DNA from: Diphasiastrum complanatum
Lineage: Eukaryota; Streptophyta; Lycopodiopsida; Lycopodiales; Lycopodiaceae
Length of the DNA: 64,000 bases
Reading direction: 5' to 3'
Assembly (NCBI GenBank): GCA_029204225.1
Contig: CM055102.1
Span: 4,951,520 to 5,015,519 of the forward strand
In this document: one piece after another, positions 10,956 to 21,781 of the stretch
Layout of the letters: each line of letters starts with the position of its first letter
Position numbering within the stretch: the first letter of the stretch is position 1
Translations under genes and position numbers: made by a program
Notes under the pieces: model-generated
What the model was told of the DNA's origin: nothing
What the model saw: only the letters and a program-made list of their open reading frames with translations
The model's database searches: none

Positions 10956-11375
10956 TTGGCTATTTTTGGACAAAAAAATGACTTAATCTCTTTCTTCCTT
11001 CTTGGTGTACTTTCAAGACCTGTTTTTAACCTTAATAGGACCTGAACTCAGCCTAGATTAATTAGATTCCATGAAACAAATTCAAATCTAATCAATGGCA
11101 AATGATCTTGGTAGATTATCCTAGGATCTCCACCAAAAATTACACCAATAGCTCACAAATTGAATTTTTTTGGATCAAATGAATACCATGCATTAAATGC
11201 AGTTTCAGAGGTGCCCACACATGTGGACAGTACGGATTTGGACCCCTACCAAGTTTGGGATCAAATCTCCTCACCAAAATCAAGATTCTAGCTTGCCCTC
11301 TCAATACTAGCTTTTAGCACCAAAACTTGCTAAAAATGGATTTGCATTAGATCAATGGCTTATGCTCTTGTACTT
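10956..11375 (-). other. C3 untranslated leader
   Basis: This is a non-coding stretch between the primer binding site and the leader duplication of copia C3. It has no long frame and no feature beyond A+T-rich unique sequence. Confidence 0.6.
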
Positions 11376-11388
11376 GGCTCTGATACCA
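11376..11388 (-). promoter_or_regulatory. C3 primer binding site, initiator tRNA-Met type
   Basis: The minus strand reads TGGTATCAGAGCC directly after the CA end of the C3 LTR. This is the classic plant copia primer site, complementary to the 3' end of initiator methionine tRNA. It fixes the polarity of C3 as minus. Confidence 0.93.
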
Positions 11389-12092
11389 TGTGAAAGTACT
11401 GTACTTTAGGACCATAAATGGATCTACAAAATATCCACAAGAGTGATTGGATGCTTGCTTAACAATCTATCAAAAAACTAGACACAAAAAAGTTGATCTA
11501 GATTGGCAATTTGACAAACAACAAGCATTAACAATCAAAAGCATTGATAAACATTGAAATCCGAGCCCACACGTGTGTACTACAGGCTGTAGTACGGCCT
11601 TCAACCTGAGAAACAAGTAAAAATTGATTTGGTCTCATTTGGATCACAAAAATTCAATGTACATAGTGAACTAGCTTGAGATTGCCAATGAGCTCCAAAA
11701 ATTTTCTATCTTCTCACTATGGAGAGAGGGAATACATAGCAAATTCGACTTCCTTCTTGAAGTTAGGTGGATTTCCAGCATGTAATAAGGAAGTTAACTC
11801 ACTCTCCTTGACCTAAAATGAAACCCTAGTCTATTTCCTAGAGTTATGCTTGGTAGGTAGCTAGTTGGTCAAATTTTCACCTTAAACTTAGGTGTAGGTC
11901 CTATAAAGTAGGGATGACCACCAAATAGACATGACCAACTCTCTTGACTTGACCTAACCTACATTAGGATGGGTTTCCCATGTGGCATCATGGCCTCACA
12001 TGTGTGGGACCCACTTGTGTACACAATTTACACTATTCTACATGGTTTTTGATCAAGCTAGATTTGCCAATTTTTGGCAATTCTTCACAGTA
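11389..12092 (-). repeat. 5' LTR of copia C3
   Basis: In minus-strand sense the LTR starts TGTGAAGAATTGCC at 12092 and ends GTACTTTCACA at 11389, immediately before the primer site, giving 704 bp. TGTGAA and TTTCACA form the expected inverted termini. The left edge at 12092 abuts copia C2 protease sequence, so C3 was inserted into C2. No matching 3' LTR is in the window. Confidence 0.8.
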
Positions 12093-12640
12093 AGATTGGG
12101 AACTACATTTTCAAGATCCAATATTTTAGAGGATCCAATATATAAAGGAATTATTCTCACTCCATATATTCTACATTCTTGATCATTTGATGTTAGAATA
12201 GAATTTTTTAGAACCAATAAAAGGAAGTAGAGATGAGAAAAAATCCTTTTGGAAAGTCATGTGGAAGCTAGCCCCACTATCTATCCACGATGTGTCATTG
12301 GAGATGGTCTTGCTTGTTGGTGTAGATGCCATCAAGGATGAGTCACCAACATCCTCCTCCCCCTAAAGTGTGAGATTTCCTTGCTTGCTCTCCTTTTGTG
12401 TATTCTTCTTCTTGTAGCACTCGGATGCAAAGTTTACTTTCTTTCCACAAAAGAAGCACTTTAGCGCTGATTTGTCCTTCTTTCCTGCACTTTTGGAACT
12501 TGTTGGTTGATCATCCATCTTCACCTCCTTCCCTTGGGTCTTCTTGGTTGATTTATCCTTCATGTTGCCTTTTCTTGAGAAGTTTCATTCTCATCTCTAT
12601 CATGTAATTTCAAGGAACCAATCCTGTTCCTCACATGTTG
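12093..12640 (-). pseudogene. Copia C2 Gag zinc knuckle and protease fragment
   Basis: Reading the minus strand from 12640: HVRNRIGSLKLHDRDENE, a Lys-rich linker, a zinc knuckle CFFCGKKVNFASEC, and then the protease site SWIDSGASFHMTFQKDFFSS. In the knuckle the Gly-His of the canonical motif is replaced by Val-Asn, so a zinc ligand is lost. There is a stop after the knuckle at about 12363 and more at about 12190. The N-terminal Gag is missing: the LTR is followed at once by the region before the knuckle. It is related to C3 Gag but a separate family. Confidence 0.85.
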
Positions 12641-12648
12641 GATCCTAC

Positions 12649-13283
12649 GTGAAGGATTTCAGATCATTATGATCCAATCCACTTGAATGATCTTTGGTTA
12701 CAAAGAGAAATACACTACCAATTTCACCAACGTAGAAAAAATCAGCATCTACACACAAAATGAGATGCAAACACTAATAAAACTTGATCAAACTTGAATG
12801 AAATGGTAAAGTATTGTTGTTTTTCTTACAAAACCAACAAGCTCCTGTATTTCACACATGTGGATCCAAAATAGCAACTATCGATCATTTAACACATAAA
12901 ATTGCATGCAATCACAAGTATAGTGCACCAATGGATAGTAGAACCCAAGAGATCCTTGTACAGATAGAGAAGAGAGAAGATTGTTCTCTCCATGAGTTGC
13001 ATCCTTATATAGCAGGTCCAAGCCCTATTTGGCCACTTGGCTTTCCCACCAAAATGTTTACCCAACTATTTTTGGGTCTAGATTCAAAGTACCCAACATT
13101 CAAATTTGAATCTACTCAATATCGCATTCTAACTTTCTCACACTTTCAAAAAGTGTTTATTCCAATGACATTTAGACTAATGAACTTTGAAAAGTCAATT
13201 TTTAAGTCTAAAAACAAAGTTGGCCTCAATATGCCAAATATGGAGATATAGCAAATATGATCAAACTAGTTAAATCTTTCACA
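12649..13283 (-). repeat. Copia C2 LTR, full length
   Basis: In minus-strand sense it starts TGTGAAAGATTTAAC at 13283 and ends AAATCCTTCACG at 12649 (635 bp; the last A of the CA end has become G). A TATA box, tgctatataagga, lies at about 13003-13013. The same LTR recurs on the plus strand at 21216-21587 with an internal deletion. Pol-end sequence lies on its upstream side and gag sequence on its downstream side. Confidence 0.87.
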
Positions 13284-13443
13284 CTCCCTCTTCAGCTAGT
13301 TTTAGCATGGACTTTGATAACACTCCAAGTGATGTCCTATGCTTCATAAACAAGTCCTTTTTCAATGATTTGGTGAAGATATCAGCCACACATTGCTTGA
13401 GGACACATGTTGAAGCTCCACCTCCTTTGCAATGACTTGCTCC
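13284..13443 (-). pseudogene. Copia C2 RNase H C-terminus next to the LTR
   Basis: The minus strand encodes the end of a copia RNase H: VADIFTKSLKKDLFMKHRTS, LGVLSKSMLKLAEEGV, then a stop that overlaps the LTR start. It matches 21055-21215 on the plus strand almost base for base. One codon block is altered before VADIF (LKQC in place of SREC). The fragment begins at 13443, where it joins the C1 LTR. Confidence 0.85.
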
Positions 13444-14495
13444 AATTGGAGAGAGGGGGAGAATAAATGACGAACACGAACGAGAAGTGAACTCGAACAG
13501 AAAATGTTCATGCGCAGCGGAATAAATTATTTGACTCTCTCCGTAAGCATGATTACGCCTATCCAAATGAAGAGAACTTTAGTGATAAAATCACAGTCAT
13601 TCTAGATTACGTAGCCAAACATTTAATGGATGAAGCGCTAGATGAATAATTTGTCGCAAATTGCAAGACAAATTATCTGTCGCGAATAATTCGCAAAGAG
13701 CTAGACTGTGCTCGACTGATAAGCAGTTGCGAATTGTTCACAAAGGACAAGACTAAAAGTTGATCGTCTATTACCAGAAAGAGCAACTAGAAAGATCAGA
13801 CAAAATGAAGAACAAACATAGCAATATTAACACAGACCTGAATGCAAAACAAAGAGTTGTATCAGATTAAGTATATCATGTATACAAGTTAATAATGCGG
13901 CAGAGCACAATATAATAGCGGACAAAACCGCATGCCCTACGAAGCTTATTTTGTCTGTAATGAGGAATGAAACCTCTTTTCTTAGTCTCTTCTTCACTCG
14001 CTTGATCATCTGATCATCATCATCGTCTGAATGGTGTCCAGAATATGTATATATACATAATATTACAGGTGTACAGATGTGAAAGTACAGAGTGGATGTG
14101 TTGTCTATAGGAGATTGTGGGTGGCTGCAATCATTGTCCAATCTATTAGCGCTACATGGAGTGAGCTTAAAAAGGGTGCGACGTCAGCCAGTGTTGAAGT
14201 GAACATTGGTGATGACGCGAAAAGTGGGTCACTCTTACGAATGGCCTTAGGATAATATTTACAGGGTGCCTTAGCTTTTAGAACACCTTCGACATTCTGT
14301 AGGATAGTGTTCCCTTTTCGCCTGTCACCATAACTTGTGTAAAAACACAGTGTTCGCAATTCTTTCGCCCTTTATTCGTCTATACAAATTTGCGTGTAAA
14401 TATGCAGGCTGCGTGACAACGTTAGTAAATATGCAGCAAGAATGGAGGCAGATTAAAAAATGGGATTCAGGAGAGTAGAAGGAGTAAATCCAACA
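13444..14495 (-). repeat. 3' LTR of copia C1
   Basis: The LTR starts TGTTGGATTTACTCC at 14495 right after a purine tract. It is homologous to the plus-strand LTR at about 29650-30595 (gcagccaccca(c/g)(a/g)atctcc, cacctgtaa(a)tattatgtatata and tgtttggctacgtaatc words in both). A TATA-like tgtatatatacata lies at about 14045-14058. The 3' end is uncertain, since the C2 fragment begins at 13443 and no CA end was identified. Confidence 0.75.
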
Positions 14496-14505
14496 CCCCC
14501 TCTTA
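14496..14505 (-). promoter_or_regulatory. C1 polypurine tract
   Basis: The minus strand reads AAGAGGGGG immediately before TGTTGG. This is the plus-strand primer position for a copia element, and it overlaps the pol stop codon at 14503. Confidence 0.8.
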
Positions 14506-15462
14506 ATCTGGTTTCGTGAATGCCTTGATCTTCAGACTGAGCAATGCACAAAATTTGCTGTGTGCATTAGTACTGAGTGCTTTCGTGAAAATGTCTACAA
14601 CCATGTCCTGCGTTCTGTAGTACGTTAAGCTTACCTCCCTATCGAGAACCTTGCCCCTGATGTAGTGATATCTGATCTCAATGTGCTTACTCCTAGAATG
14701 AAATCTAGGGTTGGCCGATAAGGCAATAGCACTTTGGTTATCACAAAACAAAATTGTGGGGCTGTACTAATACAGATTGATGTCTGACAACAAATTTCTC
14801 AACCAAAACGCTTTCTTAATAGATTGGGAAGCAGCAATGTATTTTGCTTCAGTAGAAGAAAGTGCGATAGAGGTTTGCTTATGACTATTCCATGAAGTAG
14901 GACCACCGTTGAAGAAGAATGTGAATCTAGATGTGGATTACAATTGTCTACATCTACTCCCCAGGTTGCATCAGAATAGCCATTGAGCTGATGAAGATTG
15001 TCATTGTTGACATCTCCATAGCAGATGCACTGGTCCATGGTAGCTCAAATATATCTCATGACTCGAATAAAAGATGCCAAGATTAGTCATATATTAGCTG
15101 AGTGAGCTTACAACAAAAGAGATATTTGGTCTTGTACAGACCATTGCGTACATGAGAGATCCAAGTATCGATCGATACAGATATTCTCTCATCTACTCCT
15201 CTTCTTGCTTGGTCTGAGGACATTGGTCCTTTGACAGATGCAGGTCTGGATCCATTGGTGAGTGAGCTAATTTACAATTCATCAAATTGTATCTGTTAAG
15301 AACATTGTGAAGATACCTTTGTTGAGTGATGTAAATCAATCGATTTGCTCTATCTCTGTGGATTTGAATTCCAAGACAGAAGTGAGCTTCGCCCAGATCA
15401 GTCATGTCGAATTCTGAGAACATCATTTGTTTTTCATCCTTGACCATTTTGGTATTGTTGCT
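14503..15462 (-). pseudogene. Copia C1 RT 3' part and RNase H
   Basis: The minus strand enters copia RT at about 15460 (MMFSEFDMTDLGEAHFCLGI) and reads on through QRYLHNVLNRYNLMNCKLAH to an in-frame TAG at about 15193. Frame changes follow. RNase H is seen as SWNSHKQTSIALSSTEAKYI and FCDNQSAIALSANPRFHSRS, and the end as DMVVDIFTKALSTNA with a stop at 14503. The RT catalytic part and everything between integrase and RT are missing, replaced by a gypsy LTR at 15463-16483. Confidence 0.87.
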
Positions 15463-15481
15463 GAAGAGCTTTCCTAAGCTA

Positions 15482-15499
15482 TCCCCGACAATGGCACCA
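15482..15499 (-). promoter_or_regulatory. G2 primer binding site, tRNA-Asp type
   Basis: The minus strand reads TGGTGCCATTGTCGGGGA, five bases after the LTR end. It differs at two positions from TGGCGCCGTTGCCGGGGA, the Athila-type primer site complementary to the 3' end of plant tRNA-Asp. The second G2 copy at 53478 has the same spacing and spacer (atttt). Confidence 0.85.
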
Positions 15500-15504
15500 A
15501 AAAT

Positions 15505-16483
15505 TGGTATATGTTGTACTATACCACCAAGGAATATAGACTTTGTAGTAAATAATGTCGAACCCTTAGAGGATCGTGTTAGAAAGTTATGTATTTGGTA
15601 CAATTATGATCTATTTCGAGTCAAGTGGATTCGGGCGTTATTCTAGTTGTCAACAGACATTAGAAAGTAACCAGTATTACTTGTGTTGGGGGGTGTGACT
15701 GTTAATAATTCTATAACAATAGTCTTGCCTCTATCAAATCGAATGAAATGCGTTCTACAGGTGAGATGCTATTAGAGTAGAACAGTAGTACTACACTCCG
15801 GCTGATTAAGATGTCAACAGAGAGCCGAGAAATGTTTGATGTATTCGTGTTTGTGCAGACAATTAGTTAATCATACAGCAAACGACTGTAATGCACTAGA
15901 AATTCTGTCTGACTAGAGAGTAATTCATGTAATGCAGTAGAGATTGCTAGTAGATTCAAGATCACTCAAACTCAACAGTGCGGAGAACAGAGATAGGAGA
16001 GAATAAGCCTCAACACTCTATTCACTTCTTCAACTTCTCACAAATACATAAACTCTTTTTCTCTCGATGATCGAGACTGAAGCGTGTGATCAATATATGC
16101 TCTACAAAATGAACAAATACACCTCTAAAACTACAGGTGTGTTGCTTCCGTGAAAAGGTCTAGTTAACAGTTAAGTTGAATGTATGTTCAATTATACCAT
16201 AAGAGGTATATTTAACTAAGAGTTAAAATTACTCTAGTTTAATATGTAGATTCATATTTAAGTCGTTTCACGTAGATGACCTAGTAAAGGCTTATCCAAG
16301 GCAGCATTTTCCTTCTAGAAGGTCTTGCCCTTAAATACAAGGCAAGTCTTTAGGAGATATATTCTCAAAAAATGACTTAGGCCTCTTCACGATTTATATT
16401 TATCTAGCTCATATCTTCATTTTCGAGTATATCATGCCATATTTAGGTTGATATTCAATATTCAACAATTTTGTGGCATCACA
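15505..16483 (-). repeat. G2 gypsy LTR inserted within copia C1
   Basis: In minus-strand sense the LTR runs from TGTGATGCCACAAAATTG at 16483 to CATATACCA at 15505 (979 bp). It is followed by the spacer, the primer site and about 20 bp of leader, and then joins copia RT directly. Its last 330 bp match 53138-53472, and its first 54 bp match 48702-48756. The gag-pol body is absent, so this is a truncated insertion rather than a solo LTR. Confidence 0.82.
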
Positions 16484-17145
16484 GTTGTACAAGATTTGCT
16501 AGGTATCAGGATCATACAGCTTGTATGTGTTATCATATGAAGTATATCCAATCAGGATGGTCTTGAGACCTTGGAAGTCGAATTTCTTCCTCATGTTTTT
16601 TGGGATCTGCGCGTAGGCAACGCATCCGAATACTCTTAGGTTCTTCACGAAAGCCTTAGAGACTGTCCACACCTCATGGGGTGTTTTGCTTGAGAGGGCC
16701 TTGGTCGAACATCTGTTCTGGACATAAGCCGCAGTGGAGATAGCTTTGGCCCAGAAGCTCTTGGGCAGCGATGCATGCGCTAGCATACATTTAGTTGATT
16801 CAACTAGAATATATTTCTTCCTCTCGGCTAAGCCAAATGACTGAGGACTGTAAGGAGTGATGAATTGCTGCTCAATGCCTTGGCTCTGGCAATACTCCTT
16901 AAACTCAGTAGAGATGTATTCTCCACCATTGTCTGACCTCAAGGCCTTGATCATCATTCCAGTCTCTTTTTCTGCATGCTCCTTGAAGATCTTGAAGCAA
17001 TTGAAAGCTTTTGATTTCTTCTTGATAAAGTACACCATAGTCCTTCTAGAAAATTCATCAATAAAAGTAATAAAATATTTTGCATCCTTTAGTGAAGGAT
17101 TTTTCATTGGGCCACAAATGTCTGAATGCACAATGTCTAACAATT
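16484..17145 (-). pseudogene. Copia C1 integrase core, DDE residues intact
   Basis: A 215-codon open frame on the minus strand covers the rve integrase core. The three acidic residues are visible in VHSDICGPM, LRSDNGGEY and GLAERKK. Further motifs are FITFIDEFSRRT, CMLAHASLPKSFWAKA and VFGCVAYAQIP, ending at KLYDPDT, where a TAG (probably from CAG) closes the frame 16 bases before the inserted G2 LTR. Integrase would insert element cDNA; here it is disconnected from both Gag and RT. It is one of the best preserved pol domains of the window. Confidence 0.9.
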
Positions 17146-17810
17146 CCCTAACAGTATGCTGATGGCTTGATCTAAATGGTTTCCTAGTCTATTTACCAAC
17201 TAGACAGTCTTGACAGATAGGTAACTCGCCTTTATCACGAGGATAGTCTAGATCAAGAACAATAGAATGTCTAGACATTTGTTGTACAGTAGCATGATTT
17301 AAGTGACCAAGTCTATAATGCCAAAGTAAACTTTTATTTGCTTGAATAGAAGTACTGAGTTCCTACATAAAAGCAATGACCTAATCTATACAAGTATCCA
17401 TGTCTCTTTTTGAGTGCTAGGATCTTGCCTGTCCTATCAACTACTTTGCACTGATCACATTCGAATTTCTTCTTTATGTCCTAAATCTGTGATTCTAGTT
17501 ACAGAGAGCAGATTTGTAGATAAGTTGGGTACATACACGACTTTAGAAAGTAGCCTAGATTGATCATTTGCAAAGCTCAATCTTATAGTACCTTCACCTT
17601 TAATAGCTTGTGTGCTATTATCGCCAAGGTGAACATATTTGTTGGTACTATAGGGTGTATAGGACTCGAAATAACTAATGAGTCTGGTCATATGTTGAGT
17701 GGCACTGGAATCCAGGAACCAAGAACTGTCGCTGGATGCTCTTTGATGGCTGGTCGTGAAGGCATCAGAAGCATTTGTTGTTGTTCAAAGGAGTGCTTTG
17801 TGCATTGAAA
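17146..17810 (-). pseudogene. Copia C1 protease and GAG-pre-integrase
   Basis: In minus-strand order: the end of Gag (TTSHQRASSDSSW), the protease site region (FLDSSATQHMTRLI, with DSSA in place of DSGA), YSTNKYVHLGDNSTQAIKGE, VVYVPNLSTNLLSVTRITDL, then the pre-integrase zinc finger (YRLGHLNHATVQQM and CQDCLVGK). A frameshift lies near 17450 and a TAG at about 17190. A sister copy of the protease part is on the plus strand at 30840-31216, also with DSSA. Confidence 0.87.
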
Positions 17811-17833
17811 TAGGTTGAAAAAGAAGATTAGGT

Positions 17834-18572
17834 CATTGCTACATGGCAACCTCAATTGGAGTCATGTTGGAAGCCAATGATTACCTTAAGCAACTATTCA
17901 TTGTGGAAAGTTGAGATGAATGATGTTTTGGATATTGTTGGAGGTTTGGAGGAGAGACCATCAACACAACAAGATCAAGTGAGATATGATAAGAGGGCCA
18001 AGAAGGCTCTACACATTATCAAGATGAATGTTACCAATGAGCTTCTCAAGGAAGTTGGTAAGTGTACTTCATCTAAGGATGCTTGGGATTCATTGAAAAA
18101 ACTTTATGAATCCAAGTCTACTTCTAGAGTGTTGACTCTAAGAAGGCAAATCTTTTCTTGTTTGCAAAAGAATGAAGAAACTCCAAGTACTTTTGTTTTG
18201 AGGATGAAAGCATTGAATGATGAGCTGTCTTGCATTGATGAAAGCATTAATGAAGGAGAGCTTGTTCAAGTGATTCTTAATGACTTGTTAGATGCTCATT
18301 CTAACATTGTTCAAAGTATTGCTATTCAAAAGACTTTGCAAAGTTTGATGGACCTTCAAGAGATCTTGATCAATGAGGAATATAGGCTTCAAGCAAGAGG
18401 TGGATCTACATCGACACTTCAAGAGGATGCTATGTTCACAAAGGGCAAATTCAAGGGCAAAACCAAAAGTAAGTGGTCTAAAGGGCAAGATCAAGTGGAT
18501 GCTTCTTCAAGTGGCAAAAAGAAGGATAGATCAAAGCTCAAGTGCATATATTGTGGCATCAAACTGAATTAG
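17834..18572 (+). pseudogene. Copia C4 Gag, truncated inside the zinc knuckle
   Basis: This plus-strand frame of about 238 codons is a DUF4219/UBN2 copia Gag: NYSLWKVEMNDVLDIVGGLE, HIIKMNVTNELLKEVGKCTS, LKKLYESKSTSRVLTLRRQI, VLRMKALNDELSCIDESI. An ATG at 17843 is one frame off the rest, so a one-base indel lies in the first few codons. The protein stops at CIYCGIKLN, that is, after the first two cysteines of the knuckle and just before the His. Everything 3' of that is lost. It lies back to back with C1 on the minus strand. Confidence 0.87.
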
Positions 18573-19688
18573 ATCCAGTGCTCTCATATCCCCTCTCCAC
18601 AACCACATTTCTAGCAGTTGTTGCTTGGATTTGCATTCCCTCTGAGTTTCTTGGTTCGTTTCTAGAAGGATTATTTCTACTTTGAGCTCATATTTACAAC
18701 GATAAAGCTCTAAACATAACCAACAGTAATTATCATTTGTACAACAACAATACCTATCAGAATATACATCGCAATACTCATGATTGAGTTCAATTTTTCT
18801 AGATTAACTTGAAACTGAAAGTTTGTATAGCTAACACATTTTTTCTTTTTTCTCAATTCTATTTTTTTTTTCTTTTCTCTCTACTTTTAGCCCACTCGAA
18901 TCATGTAAATAGATACAGAAATGATAATTAACCAAGAGTCTTTTCTAGAATCCACAAATAATCATAGACGCAAATGATCATGCACAACAAGAAAACTAAA
19001 GTTACTATACACATTGATAATCAGATTTCATATACATTGATTTGCATAATTTTGGAAAGTATAGGAGCGAAATATGTACCATCAAAGTTTTGAGCAACCA
19101 ACTGCTTATATAGGGAAATCTCAGTCACAGAAAATGTAGCTTTTGAATCCATTTTCATAGAACCGTTCTTGAGAAGGTAGAGATCACATCTATAATTCTG
19201 ATATGGGTGACTTGCAGATATAGTTTCATAGGTCTGCAGACAGGAGCTCTCAAATTCCCGAGTACAACAGAAATTGGCACTTAGTATGTGCTTAGTAAAT
19301 ATGTCAGGGCCAGCAATTTGATAGTATTGCTCATAATTGATCTCTTGCCATGAATCTTATTGCAATTTCTAATGGACACTTCAGGCAGAATTTCATCACG
19401 TTCTTGTATCAAATTATTGCTCCCTTTGTGAGATGTTGGAAAGATCAACTCTCAACTTACTGTACGTAGTAGTGACCCTTTAACAGTTGTGGCAATCAAT
19501 GTCTATTTGCACGTGACCCAACAAAATAGCTTATAGTCGCTGATGTGATATAATGACAGTTGACAGTGTTTGTGGATATCTTGGCAGACAATGAATTGCT
19601 TCATGATAGCAACAGTCAACCATAACTATGGCAATGTCTGAAAATCCTCAATGGTAGCGATGGACCATGCTTCACAATCTCTCAATAT
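18573..19688. other. No recognisable gene
   Basis: This stretch is about 1.1 kb and A+T-rich, with a pyrimidine run at about 18838-18892. I see no long frame, no LTR-like ends and no family motif. It may be 3' sequence of the C4 insertion or old intergenic DNA. Confidence 0.5.
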
Positions 19689-20738
19689 TTGTCACCAATA
19701 ATGGCACTGCAACGGAACATATTACAAAGCAACATGAGGAATCTTGTTCACGAGGGCATGACTACTAGAGGAGATGAGGCGTCTGTTAATCAAGAACCTA
19801 AGAAATCAAGTGAGGCAATGGTTGTAATACTTTCCAAAGAACGAGAACGACATGCCCAAGAAATCGACAACTTGAAGCAAGAACTCAAAAATGCAAAAAA
19901 CCTCAATATCCGTCAAACTAATGAGATCTACAGCTTAGAAAAAGCGGCAGATGGATGGAAAAATAGATGTCGAAGCTTTAAAAAAGAAAATGAAATACAG
20001 CAAACACGACATCTCATGCATATCAAAAGCCAGGAGAAAACCATAGCTTGCCTAAGTGTAGAAGCCACTTTAGCAGACTATAAAAAAAACCCTTCTTGGC
20101 TAGGCAACTAGATGAGTACCAGTCACAACAGAGCCACCGAGAGAGGGAAGAATCGAGGATAACTAGAGGGCATATTCCAAATTACCCTCCAAAAATGAGA
20201 GAACTAATTGCAGAGGAAGCATGTTTTGAAGATGTGGACTCCTACTTCCTATATACCAACCATAGAGTTCCCTCTCAGTTACCAGGACTATGAACTACGA
20301 CCTTCTACTAGCCATCGACAAAGAACACAATGGCCAATAATACCAGGATCCTTCGACACATATGGGATGAATTGTGACACCCTTCAGAAGTTTGCCATTA
20401 CTGTACGGAATCATAAAGAAAGCATCATCAGACTAAGTGCCCATTATGTGAAATGGCTATGGGAGTGGTTATTATTACCATGGGGGACATCGAATAGACC
20501 TACCAACTTGCAGATAAGACAAAGATGGTGTAACCCCAATGAGCCTCTAGAAGAAGGATTTGATTTAGTGCTTTATCTCAAGGTCAGGGACAGATCAGCC
20601 AAGGAGCATAAAACATTGAATGAGATGTTCCAATACCAATTCTTGGAAGGAGCTGACCCTATGTTTATCGACGACAACAAAGCACTAGTCTATGGAAGGA
20701 TTGGCAAGGCCCTAGCTAGGACACAAGCTTGCAGGTAG
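19689..20738 (+). pseudogene. Unknown coiled-coil protein, frameshifted
   Basis: Three overlapping plus-strand frames make one protein of about 340 residues. Residues 1-140 are charged and heptad-rich (KERERHAQEIDNLKQELKNA, IYSLEKAADGWKNRCRSFKK), a probable coiled coil. The frame then shifts near 20096 to PPKMRELIAEEACFEDVDSY and again near 20290 to a domain with WPIIPGSFDTYGMNCDTLQK, ESIIRLSAHYVKWLWEW and LNEMFQYQFLEGADPMFIDD. It ends at a TAG at 20736. I do not recognise it. A coiled coil plus a globular C-terminus recalls ORF-X, but I see no clear sequence match. It is probably an accessory gene of a mobile element or a host pseudogene. Confidence 0.5.
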
Positions 20739-20959
20739 GCTTACGAGTAGTAATGGACATTTTAAAATGTGTATATTAAAAAAAAAAAGTGAGAGTTGGG
20801 TGAGATCTATTGGACACCAGGAGAGTTTCATAGTCATGTTTTGGATAAATCGTCACTTGTATCATATTTCTTTTAGACATTTCGAAAAAAAAAATGAATT
20901 CATTAGTTAGAGTTACTTTTGGGTATATCACATCTCCATGATGATTTTTTATTTCTCAA

Positions 20960-21215
20960 CACTTTTGTGACAACCAATCAGCCCAAAGGTTGGCAACCAT
21001 TCCTATCTTTCATGCTAGAAGCAAGCATATTGAGGTGCAATATCATTTTGTGAGGGAGCAAGTCATTGCAAAGGAGGTGGAGCTTCAACATGTGTCCTCA
21101 AGGGAATGTGTAGTTGATATCTTCACCAAAGAATTGGGAAAGGACTTGTTCATGAAGCATAGGACATCACTTAGAGTGTTATCAAAGTCCATGCTAAAAC
21201 TAGTTGAAGAGGGAG
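20960..21215 (+). pseudogene. Copia C2 RNase H C-terminus
   Basis: The plus strand encodes IPIFHARSKHIEVQYHFVRE, QVIAKEVELQHVSSRECVVD and IFTKELGKDLFMKHRTSLRV, ending at a stop five bases before the LTR. It is the 3' end of copia pol. The upstream part of RT is not present; the 200 bp before it show nothing. Confidence 0.88.
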
Positions 21216-21587
21216 TGTGAAAGATTCAACTAGTTTGATCATATTTGCTATATTTTCGTATTTGGCATATTGAGGCCAACTTTGTTAAACTAGGAGATTG
21301 ACTTTTCAAAGTTCATTAGTCTAAAGGCCATTTGAATAAACACTTTTTGAAAGTGTGGAAAAGTTGGAATACGAGTTTGAGTAAATTCAAATTTGAATGT
21401 CGGGTACAATGAATCTAGACCCAAAAATAGTAGGGTATTCAAGTTTGATCAAGTTCTATTTGAGTTTCCTTCTCATTTTGTGTGTAGATGCTGATTTTTC
21501 TACATTGGTGAGATTGGTAGTGTATTTGTCTTTGTAACCAAAGATCATTCAAGTGGATTGGATCATAATGATCTTAAATCCTTCACA
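21216..21587 (+). repeat. Copia C2 LTR with internal deletion
   Basis: It starts TGTGAAAGATTCAAC after GAGGGAG and ends TAAATCCTTCACA, the expected inverted ends. It is 372 bp against 635 bp for the copy at 12649-13283. The missing block, between tagtagggta and ttcaagtttgatcaag, includes the TATA box. This copy therefore has no core promoter. Confidence 0.88.
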
Positions 21588-21781
21588 TGGCCCTCATAAA
21601 CCATCTTTCACAGATGTTGTGAGTGACGTGCTTGCAGATACTCACCACAAACAGGCATGCATTGTAGCCACTAGTTTGGAGTCCTACATTGAGACAAAAC
21701 AACCAACTTAATCGTGAGTCCAATGTTCGAATTGAAAGAAAATTTATGAATGCACATAAAGTTTAATATAGATACCATGAA

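Noticed and set aside
12814-13251. 145-codon plus-strand frame
   Set aside because: It lies entirely within the C2 LTR and is not kept in the second LTR copy.
13827-14359. Minus-strand frames of 104 and 84 codons
   Set aside because: They lie within the C1 LTR; the plus-strand LTR copy does not keep them open.
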